Assembly (NCBI GenBank): GCA_037039685.1
Contig: JAWNGF010000002.1
Span: 186,001-250,000 of the forward strand
Source: Ceratobasidium sp. AG-K
Lineage: Eukaryota; Basidiomycota; Agaricomycetes; Cantharellales; Ceratobasidiaceae
Direction: 5' to 3'
Length of the DNA stretch: 64,000 bases
Position 1 is the first letter of the stretch; every line of letters begins with the position of its first letter. Both the position numbers and the translations under genes were made by a program. This document shows positions 1 through 10,661 of the stretch, in pieces. Below the pieces are notes generated by a model, which saw nothing but the letters and a program-made list of their open reading frames with translations, was not told the origin of the DNA and did no database searches.

Positions 1-1451
1 TTCCCCTCGGACGGCCAGGCGAGCGGCGATCAGTACCAGCAGTTTACGGAAAGCACGCCCCAGCCTCAGTCTTCTACGCACGACTCGACGGCTAATACAG
101 AAGGGTATAGCCTCTATCCTGATAATACGTTTCCCGAGACCGAGGTCCCGCCGCAGTATCATGCTCCCAGCGAGGACGGGTCGTCGTTTGAGGATCGTCT
201 GAGATCGTTGATGCGTCGACAGGGCGATGAGCTGCGAACGTTTGCAGAGCGCGAGGCACGCAATATCGACGAGGTCAGTTTATTCTCACAGACTAGATCT
301 TGCTCTAAGTTGTGCAGATTCGGTCCCAAGCGGCGGCAATGGCCAACGCATCCCCCCACGAGTTTTTGTACTCGGTCTCAATGCAGCCGCTCACACCACA
401 AGACACCATCACACGGATGGACGCCGCACTCGAACATCTCCACCAAGCCCTCGGATACGACGGATTCCTCGCAGTCGTCACCCCCGTCGACGCAGACGGT
501 GACGGCGGGATCACAGCCGGTACCAAACTTGGCCTCGAATTCTGGAAAGGGCTGCGCGGGGGAGGGTTGGCCGGACTCAAGTCGCTCAAACTGCGGTGCA
601 AGGCGAGTCGGGAAGGGTTGGGTCCGATTCCGGCGAGCACGAGTGTGCCGAGTACGACGGCCTCGCGAAAGAGTTTGGATATCAAGCAAGAGTTGAATAG
701 TGCGATGCGGAATGCGCTGCGCGAGGCGGCGGGGGATCCGTTGGCGGAGATGAGGTGGACCAAACCGGAGCAGTTGGAGGGGTATGGGGTGCGGATTATT
801 GGGTGGCCGCCGGAGATTGCGTTACGGAACCCGAGCAATAATCCTGTTCGGTGGGTACCAAGGTCTGTCCTTTCACTCTTACTGACTCGCAACAGGGACA
901 ACAAGACTCTGCTCTCGCTGCTTAAATCCGGCCAACTGCGGTTTGTCAGAAAAGACTCGTCGGAGTGGGACCAGGCCGATCCGGGGGTGCTCGTGCGCTC
1001 GACCGCACAGGCCCAAGCCCAATCGCATATGACGCCCACCCAACTCGGCCCACCCACCATCTCGCGCACTCCCTCTGGGTTCATCCACCCCCATCCGCCG
1101 CAACAACAACCTCCACAGCCCTCCCAACCCTCCCAACCTGCCCAACCTAATCTACCACACCAGCAACCCCTAGGACACCCACAAATCGCATATGTGTACC
1201 AAGTCCCTGCACCAGGTCAAGGATGGATCCTTCCCCCAGGCGTATACGGCGCACCGTTCCCTCCCTCGCACATGGTCCCCGAAGACCCCAACGCAAGCTC
1301 GAGTGCAACAGTTGCCACCAGCCAAATCACAAGCGGAAGCGGGGCCGTCTCGCCCTCTGCCACCACCGGTCGAAAGCGACGAACCGAGGCGGGGGGGTCG
1401 GCTAGCAAAAAGCGAAACAGAACCGGAGCGGCGGTCGAGGCGTCTGGTTAA
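1..1451 (+). CDS. Pro/Gln-rich protein with C-terminal basic (NLS-like) tail, 5' partial
   Basis: I do not recognise the family. The model is exons 1-273, 318-850 and 896-1451, giving 453 codons with the 5' end outside the window. The introns (44 and 45 bp) have GT-AG ends and keep phase. The second can also be read through without a stop, so it is the less certain one. The protein has a Gln/Glu-rich start, a central part of about 170 residues rich in Leu/Arg that looks folded, then a low-complexity Pro/Gln stretch (about positions 1021-1170). It ends in a basic tail with GRKRR and SKKRNR clusters, which suggests nuclear location. A transcription or chromatin role is only a guess. The TPR gene starts 150 bp downstream on the same strand. 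Confidence 0.75.
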
Positions 1452-1602
1452 TCGACGGCCTCGACGGCCGCTCGATGTCTTGTACTATACTATGGAACTT
1501 TCTTTGTACATATTGGAATCGTATCGTTTTGTGGATGTGCACGTGATGAGGGTAAAATTATATTGCCAATTAGAGTTTCATTGCTCTCCACTGTGATCGA
1601 CG

Positions 1603-2812
1603 ATGGGTCGTACGAAAGCCAAGAAAGTCAAGGCCACTAAAGCAGCGGCGACAACTGGGCCCGAACCGTCTATCGAATCATTATTCGAGAAGGCACAAGA
1701 ACTAGTGATCCAATGTAACTATGACCTCGCCCATCGGTTCGTCCAACGGATACTCGACCGAGATCCCACCAACGTCGAGGCCCGAGAGATGAGCGCCGTA
1801 GTAGAGTTGGAACGAGGGGAGCTTGAATCGGCCACACAGGTAAGTCTCACCAGGTTAATTAGGTGCATCTCGCTAACATGCATCAGCCAGACACTCCTCG
1901 CACTCGTTCCCCCCTCTCCTACTGCCCCTAATCCCCCACCCCATTCGGCGTATCTGTACCTGGCACAACTGAGCGACGGGCCGCACGATGCGCTCAAGTA
2001 TTACCAGTCTGCAGTGGACTTGATCGTCCAGCGAGTGAACGCCGGAACCGCAGATCTCGACGAGCTGAAAAAGACGGCGGCCAAGGCTCTCGTAGCGATG
2101 ATCGAGATTTGGATGTCCGACTTGTGGTGAGTATCCTCCTTACTCCCGACTAAATCTCACACTCGGCAGTATGGAACCCAACGCTGAAACAGAATGCGAC
2201 AACCTACTCGCCCTCGCCCACTCGACAGACCCCGGAAACGTCGAAGTCCTTCAATCCGAGGCCTCCATCCGACTCTCCCAGTCCCGCCCCGACGATGCAC
2301 AAAAAAGCGTCGCAGCAGCCTGGGCAGCCTGGCGAAACCTCCCACCCGGCGACCTCAAAATCCCACCCGGCGAGACTCGACTCCAGCTAGCCAAGCTCAT
2401 GCTCGAGTTGGGCGGAAACGGGGATGCGCTGGAAGTGATTGCGGGAGTGGTGGCCGAGGACGACCAAGATGTGGAAGCGTGGTATTTGGAGGGGTGGTGT
2501 TTGTGGGGGATGGCCCAGCAGGTCAAGGAGCCTGCGGACAAGGGCAAGGGAAAGGAAGAGTTGGATTGGGAGGACTTGGCGAGGGATGCGCGGGATTGTC
2601 TCGAGACGTGTAAAATGGTAAGTTTGGAGGTGGTTGTTGACGTTTGCTGATGGGTGTAGTTGCATACGGGCCAAGGACACCCTGACCAACCGATGCTTGC
2701 ACACGTCGAGGAACTGCTCGCTCAACTCGACGAGCTCGGGATCAAACCTTCGTCTGAGCAGGGGGACGAGGAGGACGAGGAGTGGGAAGACGAAGACGTT
2801 GAAATGTCATAG
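1603..2812 (+). CDS. ACL4: TPR protein, Acl4-like assembly chaperone of ribosomal protein Rpl4
   Basis: Exons 1603-1839, 1891-2126, 2170-2617 and 2660-2812 join into 357 codons with consistent phase. The start is the first ATG, followed by a Lys-rich head. The sequence shows helical TPR-like repeats (residues about 25-75, 100-150 and 165-260) and a strongly acidic tail ending in an EDEEWEDEDVEMS-type stretch. That tail and the length match fungal Acl4, a dedicated chaperone that binds newly made Rpl4 and takes it to the nucleus for 60S assembly. The family call rests on architecture plus recalled similarity. Another acidic-tailed TPR protein is possible. Confidence 0.75.
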
Positions 2813-2823
2813 ATTACAATGTA

Positions 2824-3624
2824 TTACATTAGTTGTGGTTCGACGGATACTTCTGCGCTCAGTCGAGAGATTTCGGAGAATGCGGACATGAGCTTGTCCA
2901 AGTCTGCGTCGAGGCTCTCGGCCCGGGTTTTCATCTAGGGCGGGTGAGTGGGAGTGGAGGACGAGGCGGGGGACGTACAGCGGAAATGGTGTCGCTTGCG
3001 GCGATGAGTTCGTGGTGGTGGTTGTATACGAGGGATTGTCGTTCGCCGTCGAGTTGTCGGATCTCTGTGGGAGGTCAGCATTGGTAGATAGATTGGACCT
3101 GGGCTCACCCTGTACCAGCTCATTCTCCTTTTTGAGTAACTCTGGTAACGTGGCGGTAGTGATGAGGTGCTCATAGTACGCTTTCGCATCGAAATTCGGA
3201 GAGTCTAAACCGATAGGAGTTATAGCGTTAGAATCTCGACAGACTCGACAAGCCCACCCAAATCCATAGGATCCTTGGATCTCAGACTCCCAGTAGCAGC
3301 CGCCACACCCAGCCCATAATGCTTCCTCAACAAGTCCCGTGCGCGTCCACCTCGGGCACTTCGCGTAATTCCCGGCGACACGGGTGGAGTCTCTCCCCCC
3401 GGTAAAGGCGACAGAGGCGACAATAGTTCTTGCGTATTCAGAAATTGGGCACTTTGAGGATTGGGTGAGAGCGGAGCAGGTGAGCCGGCCGTGAGTGGAG
3501 GCGTCGAGGCGAGTTTAGATAACGGCCGAGCCGTGCCAGGCGTTGTAGGTACGGGTGACTTGGACCCAGGGGACTTGGAACCAGGCGTAGAAGGGGGCGT
3601 GCTAAGTGGAGTAAGCGACGACAT
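2824..3624 (-). CDS. VPS51: Vps51 subunit of the GARP/EARP tethering complex
   Basis: Minus-strand exons 3258-3624, 3109-3204, 2979-3064 and 2824-2934 give 219 aa. The N-terminal 110 residues are a disordered Ser/Thr/Pro-rich region ending in ARDLLRKHYGL. The core starts at the DSPNFDAKAYY motif and continues through LPELLKKENELVQ and a coiled coil to the stop, as in the Vps51/Vps67 domain (PF08700). Vps51 is the small GARP subunit that binds the SNARE Tlg1 and tethers endosome-derived vesicles at the Golgi. Fungal Vps51 proteins are short like this one. The gene converges on the Acl4-like gene with only 11 bp between stop codons, so the 3' UTRs must overlap. Confidence 0.9.
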
Positions 3625-3732
3625 GAATGGCCCGTGGTTGTCGAGCACAAACGCGACACGCTGACGTAATCATCCCAAGAAAACACCAAAAGACGTGTCA
3701 TAAAAAGAATAACTACAAGTCGAGTCGTACCA

Positions 3733-4260
3733 TCAATACCCTCCTCCACCTGCCCTTGTCCTTCTGCGCTCAAACGTCTGCTCGCCTGTGACGGGTGTGA
3801 TCGGTGTCCCGCTGTCGCTGACCATGTTCCCCGACTCGTCTGGTTTTTCCTCGGTGGTGGTTTCGTGGCCGCTCAGAGGGGTGGGGTCGTAGTACAGGTT
3901 GGATTCCTTGTCAACGAGGTATCTGTGGAGTGTGAGCGTGGGCCAGACGGTGTCGAGGTGCTTACTGTTGGATCCCGACGTCCCATTGGGGTCCTCGGGC
4001 TGCTCGTGCCGATATCAAGAGGCTGTTCCATTCCGATGCTTGGAGCTACACGATATTAGCTTAGATGAATGATGTGCAACAGGACTCACTGCAGCTTTAC
4101 TCCTCGCCGTCTGACCAGCTCCTCCATGGTCATACGAAAAACGCTTTCCTTCAGACTCGGCAGCTTGCTTGATCCCGGACAACAACCCCTCGGACGCAGC
4201 TGCACTCGCGTGTCGCGGAACGGTAATCACTACGGAACCGGGTGGTACGCCAGGCGCCAT
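3733..4260 (-). CDS. Small hypothetical protein (146 aa)
   Basis: Exons 4090-4260, 3966-4045 and 3733-3922 on the minus strand join cleanly into 146 codons with GT-AG introns of 44 and 43 bp. The N-terminus has an alternating hydrophobic GSVVITVPRHAS segment, and the C-terminal half is hydrophilic (Thr/Glu-rich) and ends in RRTRAGGGGY. I see no signal peptide, membrane segment or known motif. It lies just upstream of and in tandem with VPS51. Function is unknown; the coding call rests on the phase-consistent splice model. Confidence 0.6.
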
Positions 4261-4302
4261 GCTGGTCAAGAGACAAACACAAAGTTGCACGTGACTGGGC
4301 GA

Positions 4303-4689
4303 TCAGTGGCTGTGTTCGAAGCAAATGGCAGCCACGGCTCGAATGGGGAGTGTAAATCCCGTTGATCTTCTCGCCAAGTTTCCGTCTCGTTGGGTGGTTG
4401 TGCCTTGCGTCGAGGATCGATCGGGTTGACAAAAGGTAATTACCATAGGACCATGACGGGGTTGGTTCATAGAAAGAGTTGTGTTTAGTACGAGCCACTC
4501 ACGAGGCCCAAATTGGACGTCATCCTGCTAATGAACTGTGTGATTTCCAGGCACAAAGACCAAGACATGTTCACCTGGCTCAATATCCCCCGTCGCAATA
4601 GCCACAAACGGCAAACGCACACCAGACAGCCAGGCATCTCCCATCACAAAATGAACTCTCGTACCAAACGAGACCACCCGATCGCGCAT
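4303..4689 (-). CDS. Possible small hypothetical protein
   Basis: A candidate two-exon gene (4561-4689 and 4303-4524, minus strand, 116 aa) uses a 36-bp GT-AG intron. The first exon (MRDRVVSFGTRV...) has protein-like composition, but the same frame stays open upstream to about 4800 without an ATG, so a missing 5' exon is possible. No family is recognised. It would be divergent from the P450 gene, with about 140 bp between start codons. RNA evidence would be needed to accept it. Confidence 0.3.
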
Positions 4690-4830
4690 CCCTCTAATCA
4701 CACCTCGAAAAGGGATAGGCACATACACCTTACGTAACGACGCGAATGCCACCACCCGTTCGAGGGTCGTTTTTTGCGGCCGCAATCTTGATAAAAGCAC
4801 CTCTCGCGCCTGCGCTCCTTATCCCGCGCC

Positions 4831-7139
4831 ATGGCTAGTATACAAGACAAACCGCTCGCGTTGGCTGGTCTGGCGTTGGCCACCGGTCTTGCTGTGTATA
4901 CGATTAGCAAGGCGACGCAGAAACCAAAGTATACCCTCCCGCCGAGTCCGCCGTCGTATCCTGTGATTGGGAACTTGTTTTCGATTCCGCAAGAATTTGA
5001 GTATCTTGGGTATATGAAGATTGGGGAAGAATTGGGTAGTGAGTGCGATATCCGAGTCATAATCTTCTAAATCCTACTGGTTGTTATGATGCGGAGAGTT
5101 GGTCGTTATGAACGGCTTTCCCGTCCCAGAATCCTGCCACCCGAGTATGGGATAAAATCACGCGTCCAACGGTACTAATATCTATTCTGCGACTTGTAGG
5201 CAAAATCATCTCCGTGTCGGCATTGGGTACCACAATGATCATCCTCAACGACCGCGAAGACGCCGAAAACCTCTTTGAAAAACGATCAGCCATCTACTCT
5301 GACCGAACCGTTCCACCCATGGTCTCCGAACCATCACTGTACGTCCAACCACTCGCGCCAATTCCCATCTAACTTGCAATAGGCTCAACTGGGGACATTA
5401 CCTCGCCATTGCAGGATACGGTGACCGCTGGAAAATGTACCGACGACTCATCAACCCTTGGCTCAGCAAACGATCGTCGGACGGATTCCAACGCTCCCAA
5501 ACGCACGAAACGCACTTGTTTTTGACTCGTTTGCTCGCTCGGGGGACCGGGACTATTACGTCTGAAGCGTGCGAGTCGGAGTTGTACTTGTAAGTGGTTT
5601 GAGGGTGTATGGTTTGGATCTGATTGTGTGTTAGGACGATTGCTGGAACGATGCTGCGTGCGATTTATGGCTACACGGTTAAATCGCTGGATGACCCTTT
5701 GATGGTCGGCGCGCAAAAGGCGATTAGTAACCTTACCAAGGCGATGATGCCGTCCAGTACGTGCCAAGCCCGGTCTTTTGTTCAGATGTGATCCTGACAT
5801 TGGGTTAGATTTCATGGTCAACGTGATACCAGCCCTTGTTCATGTCCCGGACTGGTTCCCAGGAACCGGGTGGAAAGCAACGGCGAGAGCGTGGCGAAAA
5901 CAAAAAGACGATCTCTTGGAGGAGAGTTATCGGACAGCAATGGCTAATATCGTAAGCTCATTCCCCGAACAGTCGAATGTTGACGTCATGGCAGGCAGGA
6001 GAGAGAAAACCACGAGACGATCATGGCTAAAACATCCAAGAGCGAAGCATTGCGACTGGGACTCACCGAGGAACAGGCGGATGAATACGTACGAGAAGCT
6101 GCATTGGGGCTATTCGGGGGTATGTATGTATTGCATTTACCTACTTCGGGTTAACAGCGATGCACGATGGATTACAGGTGGAGCAGACACGGTAAGATAC
6201 AGCGTGTTTGAATCCAACGCATGGCCTAACCAAGAAAAATATGCATATAGTCGGTCAATACGTTGTTGATGTTCTTCATCGCGATGTTACTCTTCCCAGA
6301 AGTCCAAAAGAAGGCCCAAGAGGAGCTTGACTCTGTACTCGGGACCAGCCGACTCCCAACCGTCGAAGATCAAGAGAAGCTGCCCTATATCGGACGATTC
6401 ATTCAAGAGACGCTCCGATGGGCGCCTGCAGGACCACTTGGTAAGTCATCCAGTTCAAGCCAAGGTTGATATAATATTGGGCTTGCATAGCTCTCCCCCA
6501 CACTTGCTTCCAGGACGACAAGTACCTCGGCTATGATATACCAAAGGGGGCTATTTTGTACGTGCGACCTTGCCTTCGTGAACGTGAATCTAGCCGAAAT
6601 TAACTTGGACGATGTAGATTTGGAAATGTTTGGTTTGTTCGAGTCTCCCGAGCCGATTGTTTCCTCTATTAACCAAAACCATCTCGGACCCGTAGGGCCA
6701 TGACGCGGGACCCAAAGGTGTACAAAGATCCGGAAACCTTTGATCCAGATCGATTCTTAGATCCCTCGGTTCCTCACCCGCCTACATTTGGCTGGGGCCG
6801 GCGGTACGCTTCTAGCATACGATAGTGCTCGTGCCACTCTTCTGACACTGATCATTTGCACAGAGCCTGCCCCGGGATCTACTTTGCAGAGACTTCCCTG
6901 TTTCTGGTTATCGCATCGGTGCTCATGACGTTCAATATCCGCCCCGCACAGGACGAGCACGGTCGAGATATCAAGACGACACTGCGCATAGCCAACGAGA
7001 TTACGCTGTGAGTAGCCAATGAACCGACTTGATCCTGAACCCACCTGAACACTACGCATATAGTCGACCGGAGCCATTCAAGTTCCGACTTGTCCCTCGT
7101 TCTGCTCGGCACGATGAATTGATACGCACCTCAGTGTGA
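4831..7139 (+). CDS. Cytochrome P450 monooxygenase (517 aa)
   Basis: Thirteen exons (4831-5038, 5200-5338, 5383-5589, 5635-5756, 5809-5951, 5999-6119, 6178-6191, 6251-6440, 6491-6557, 6618-6632, 6696-6803, 6864-7007, 7064-7139) sum to 1554 bp with all phases matching; two exons are only 14 and 15 bp. The N-terminus is a single membrane anchor (LALAGLALATGLAVY) followed by the Pro-rich hinge PPSPPSYPVIGN. The I-helix AGADTS, the K-helix ETLR (ExxR), FDPDRF and the heme-binding loop FGWGRRACPG are all present, so it should be an active microsomal haem-thiolate enzyme working with NADPH-P450 reductase. Substrate is unknown. A degraded copy of its last exons lies at 25889-26328, across the transposon nest. 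Confidence 0.95.
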
Positions 7140-7314
7140 GAACACACGACCTGAATATGTAAACTTGAGATCTTTAAATCTATGCCTTATCGAGAGAGGA
7201 ATGTGCCTTTTGCATATTGATCAAGAGGGGATTGCCTCGTCTCCGAATTGTACGGTTGTTCGCCTGTGTACCTGATCGATCACTCGAAGACACGCATGGT
7301 GGGGAATGCAAATA
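7140..7314. other. Spacer between P450 gene and transposon nest
   Basis: This is the 3' flank of the P450 gene. No gene is seen. It ends in the TA dinucleotide (7313-7314) that was the Tc1/mariner target site. Confidence 0.6.
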
Positions 7315-7541
7315 CAGTGGCATGCAAATCAAGTGCAACACGTCGCCTGTTGCACTTGCACTTGCCGCGACTCCCGATATCGACCGATTCAGGTCTCCAT
7401 GTAATATTAAATATTGTGCGCAAAGGTTTATTATACTACTATACAAATTTACAGAATGTTCGGACCAACGAGCATGGAGGTGTGCCACACACAATGTGGC
7501 AGTTGGTTGACTTGTTTTGCTGCTGACCAATTGGCTTGTGG
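7315..7541 (+). repeat. Left terminal inverted repeat of the Tc1/mariner element
   Basis: This matches the reverse complement of about 24601-24827, from the terminal CAGTGGCATGCAAATCAAG to the motif TTTTGCTGCTGACCAAT. Differences between the arms are mostly CG against TG or CA. The inner boundary is approximate. Confidence 0.85.
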
Positions 7542-8423
7542 TACCCTCACCCAAACCACCCGTTTCCCGCTATTGAAGCCCTCTTGATGGGATTTTATTT
7601 TGCACACAGACCTCTGCATGAAGTACCGCCAGCTCTCTCCCAAGACTTGAGCCCAGATTGTTGCTCTCTGTGACACTGATTGTACCATCTACAAAATCTC
7701 CACTCAGCTGAATGTTCACCTGTCCACCATCAGTCAAACCTTGCAGAGGTACTGCAAGACATGCAGTTTCCTTTCAAACCATGCAAAGTCTGGTTGTCCA
7801 TGTAAATTGAAGCTTGCTGATGCTCAATTTGCAGCACTATCTCTTGCCAGGACCCAAGTTTCAACTGCAGTCCAAATACAACAGGATTATTTCCCTGATG
7901 TTTCTGCTGACACCATTTGTTGTCACCTCTGTGAGCTGGGCATTTACTCCTACATTTGTTGGTGTGTTCCACTCCTCACGGCTTGCCATAAATGTGTCCA
8001 TTGTGCATGGGCTAGAGACCATGCAATGTGGTCTGCATGTGCGTGGCACCAGGTCCTCCTGTCCAACGAGTCCAAATTCCACATATTTGGAAGCAATGGG
8101 CCCCAAGTTGTTTGGAGGAAACTGGGACAGGCCCTAGATCCACATTATACCCAAAAAACCATCAAACACAGTGGGGGGAAGGTTGTGGTGTGGTGCTGTA
8201 TTACCCCTCAAGGAGTAGGGCATCTGCATTGAATTGAAGGGCAACTTACTGCGGCCTGATACACAGAAATATTGGAGGAGGAGCTTCTTGGAACCCTCCA
8301 AGACTACCAGCACACTCCTTGCCATGTCATATTCCAGCATGATAACAACCCAAAGCATACAGCCAAGCTCACAAAGCGCTGGCTAACAGATCACAACATA
8401 GAAGTCCTCCTGTGGCCAGCAAA

Positions 8424-8890
8424 TGTTGTAAGCTTCTTCTTGATGGCTATGAGACAAGCCACAAGAGAGAGTGGACAGCACTAAGACCTGAGATACCTCT
8501 TGAATTGCACCACACTTAAGTGGCTGTAGACTCCCAAGGGTAGGGGTGGTTCAAAGTGTCACTCAGAGGGAATGTTTGACAAGACAAAACAAGCTGGGTT
8601 TACCAGGCTTGTTGGTCCTCTATATATAATCAGAACAAGACCAAGTCATACAAGACGCAGCCGCACCAGTCATACATACAAGCCAGACAGGAGTGTCCAA
8701 GTGAGTCATGCTGCGCAGGCAGACATGACTTGTACAAAGCGCAGCCATGTTACACAAAGTAACAGAACAACCACAAGAACATGGCAACATGGCACAGGAA
8801 AGGACAAACAACAGACAAACAGAACAACAAACACAAGAGCAGACAGGCAAGATGCACAACAAGCCTGATGGAGAGAGCTGGCTCATGACA
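8424..8890 (-). repeat. 3' LTR of the gypsy element (467 bp)
   Basis: It is the same length as the LTR at 23854-24320 and differs at 17 positions by my alignment, 16 of them transitions. It is preceded on the minus strand by the polypurine tract and abuts the GCAAA target duplication. Confidence 0.93.
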
Positions 8891-8908
8891 TTACCCCCCC
8901 CTAAGAGT
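8891..8908 (-). other. Polypurine tract next to the 3' LTR
   Basis: On the minus strand a run of eight G preceded by an A (in context ...TTAGGGGGGGGTAA) lies immediately before the LTR start TGTCATGA. This is the expected plus-strand primer position for reverse transcription. Confidence 0.7.
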
Positions 8909-9063
8909 CCATTTGGGGGACTCAAATGGACTCACTGGACTGCACAGTCCTTCCCCTTCTGCAGCATAAACTCCTCCACTCCTTCATCCTCCTCCAAGGT
9001 TAGATCAATGGGATTGAACACGGTGTTACCCAGTTCATCCAAGAACTTCTGCCATTCTTTCCA

Positions 9064-10154
9064 TCAGATTCTATAGAAAACCCCTTCCTTTGTCATTTTC
9101 CAATTGACAATTTTCTCAACTTTGTATTCTTTGCTTCCTTCTTCTGTGACAATTGGCGGAGGACGCAGTTGGTTCCAATTGAATTCTTTGTCAACTTTGT
9201 ACTGACTTAGAAGGTTGATATGGAAAACAGGGTGCTTCTTCATAGTGGGCAGTAGATCCAGCTTGTAAGCATGAGAAGATATTTTTCTTTTCACAGGGAA
9301 GGGTCCGAACTTCTTGTTATCCAGTTTTTTGGATGGTCTGTTTGATTTGATGTCTGGACCAAATAACCATACAAGATCTCCTTCCTGGTAGTCCTCCTTG
9401 ACGTTCCTTTCCTTTATCTGGTGTAGTTCCATAGCGGCGCTAGCCTCCTTCCTAGCTTCTTCCCATCTTGTTGTTACAGTGTTTGCTTCAGGAACCTCTG
9501 TCACTACACTGGATATATTCCATAAAGGTTCCTTTCTGTAGACAAGTTCAAAAGGGCTCTTTCCCGTTACCCTGTGCTTGTGCATGTTGTAACAGAATTT
9601 GGCAGTAGGCAGTAATTCCACCCAATTGTCCTGATGGTGGTTGATGAAGGTGCACAGCCATGCTTCTAGCCATTGGTTAACTTGTTCCGTAATTCCGTCA
9701 GTTTGAGGGTGGTATGCAGTATTAAAAGCAGGTGAGACCCCAATTCTCTTGTAGTTTGCTTTCAGCAGTTTGCTGTTAAAAGTGCTTCCTTGGTCCAATA
9801 CAGTGCTTTTGGGAAATCCGTGAAGTTTCCAGACATTGCTCAGGAATAGCTCTGCTAATTTGTTTGCCTTGTGCAACTCCCTGCAAGGTATGAAGTGTGC
9901 CATCCTGGAGAATCTGTCCACTATGACAAGAATGCTGTCCATTCCCTTTGAGTTAGGGAGTTTTACAATGAAGTTGTATGCTATGTCTTCCCATGGATCA
10001 TTTGCAATTTGTAACAGTTTCAAAGGAGCTTGCGTTCTTGTACCTTTTGCTCTTTGACACTGTTTGCATGAATCTACGTATTTGTTGACACTTTGCTTCA
10101 TTCCTGGCCAGTAGTACCATCTCAAAACAAGTTGTAGGGTTCTTGCATGTCCTT
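9064..10154 (-). pseudogene. Integrase part of the gypsy pol (fragment beyond the insertion)
   Basis: This fragment continues the zinc-binding region (GHARTLQLVLRWYYWPG, then CKQC) into the DDE core and the GPF/Y-like linker. It is open for its whole length, so the integrase core has decayed less than gag and RT. The frame continues from 19768 once the Plavaka element is removed. Confidence 0.88.
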
Positions 10155-10166
10155 CATCTATAAAAC
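10155..10166 (+). repeat. Left terminal inverted repeat of the Plavaka element
   Basis: CATCTATAAAAC, perfectly inverted at 19756-19767. Weaker similarity continues inward for about 15 bp. Confidence 0.85.
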
Positions 10167-10169
10167 TGT

Positions 10170-10440
10170 GATTTTCTCCCAAGTACTTGGGAGAACTCAG
10201 TAGCACGGTAGGAGCATTTCTCTTCCCCCCTTGTAGGGAGAACAGTCATATCCCCCAGGCAGCTCCCAACCCTCTCCCAGTATGATTCCCAGTTCCAAAG
10301 GAGCTCCAAGCTCAGACCCACATCCCATAGAGGTCCCAAGCCTAATATATTGGTAGAAAGCACTTGGGAGAAACCTGGGACTCCCGGGAGAATGACATAT
10401 GTCCTGGGAGAATGCCTTTGATCTCCGGAGAACACCATGA
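10170..10440. repeat. Subterminal CTCCCA/TGGGAG repeats, left end
   Basis: Short motifs of the type (T)CTCCCA and TGGGAG(A) recur in both orientations: near 10175, 10188, 10237, 10275, 10348, 10368, 10375 and 10401. A similar cluster lies inside the right end. Such arrays are typical transposase-binding regions in CACTA-like and related elements. The binding role is inference. Confidence 0.6.
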
Positions 10441-10661
10441 CATAAGCTACAATAGGTGTTGTGAATTCCCGTGTGGAAGTGGTTAGATCAAGCAAGTAAC
10501 AGATAAGAAGGTGACATTCATAGGTACTTTAAATACATTCGGATGGATGCATAATCATGGTAACAGGATACATCATGTACACGGAATGTTCTATGCATAA
10601 GTACATAACAAGGCAAGCCCACCTCCCGAGTCCTATCCATCTCCCTTATGACGCTTGTGCA

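Noticed and set aside
305..1084. Long antisense ORF over the first gene
   Set aside because: It is a frame shadow of the GC-rich plus-strand exons, with no motif.
7741..8232. 163-aa ORF as an intact gene
   Set aside because: It is one fragment of the Tc1 transposase; the family sequence continues past its stop and before its start.
8572..8925. ORFs inside the LTR on both strands
   Set aside because: They recur in the other LTR (24002-24292) and are only repeat sequence without protein motifs.
10170..10440. Repeated CTCCCA motifs as a CRISPR-like array
   Set aside because: Repeats are 6-8 bp, irregularly spaced and in both orientations in a eukaryotic transposon.
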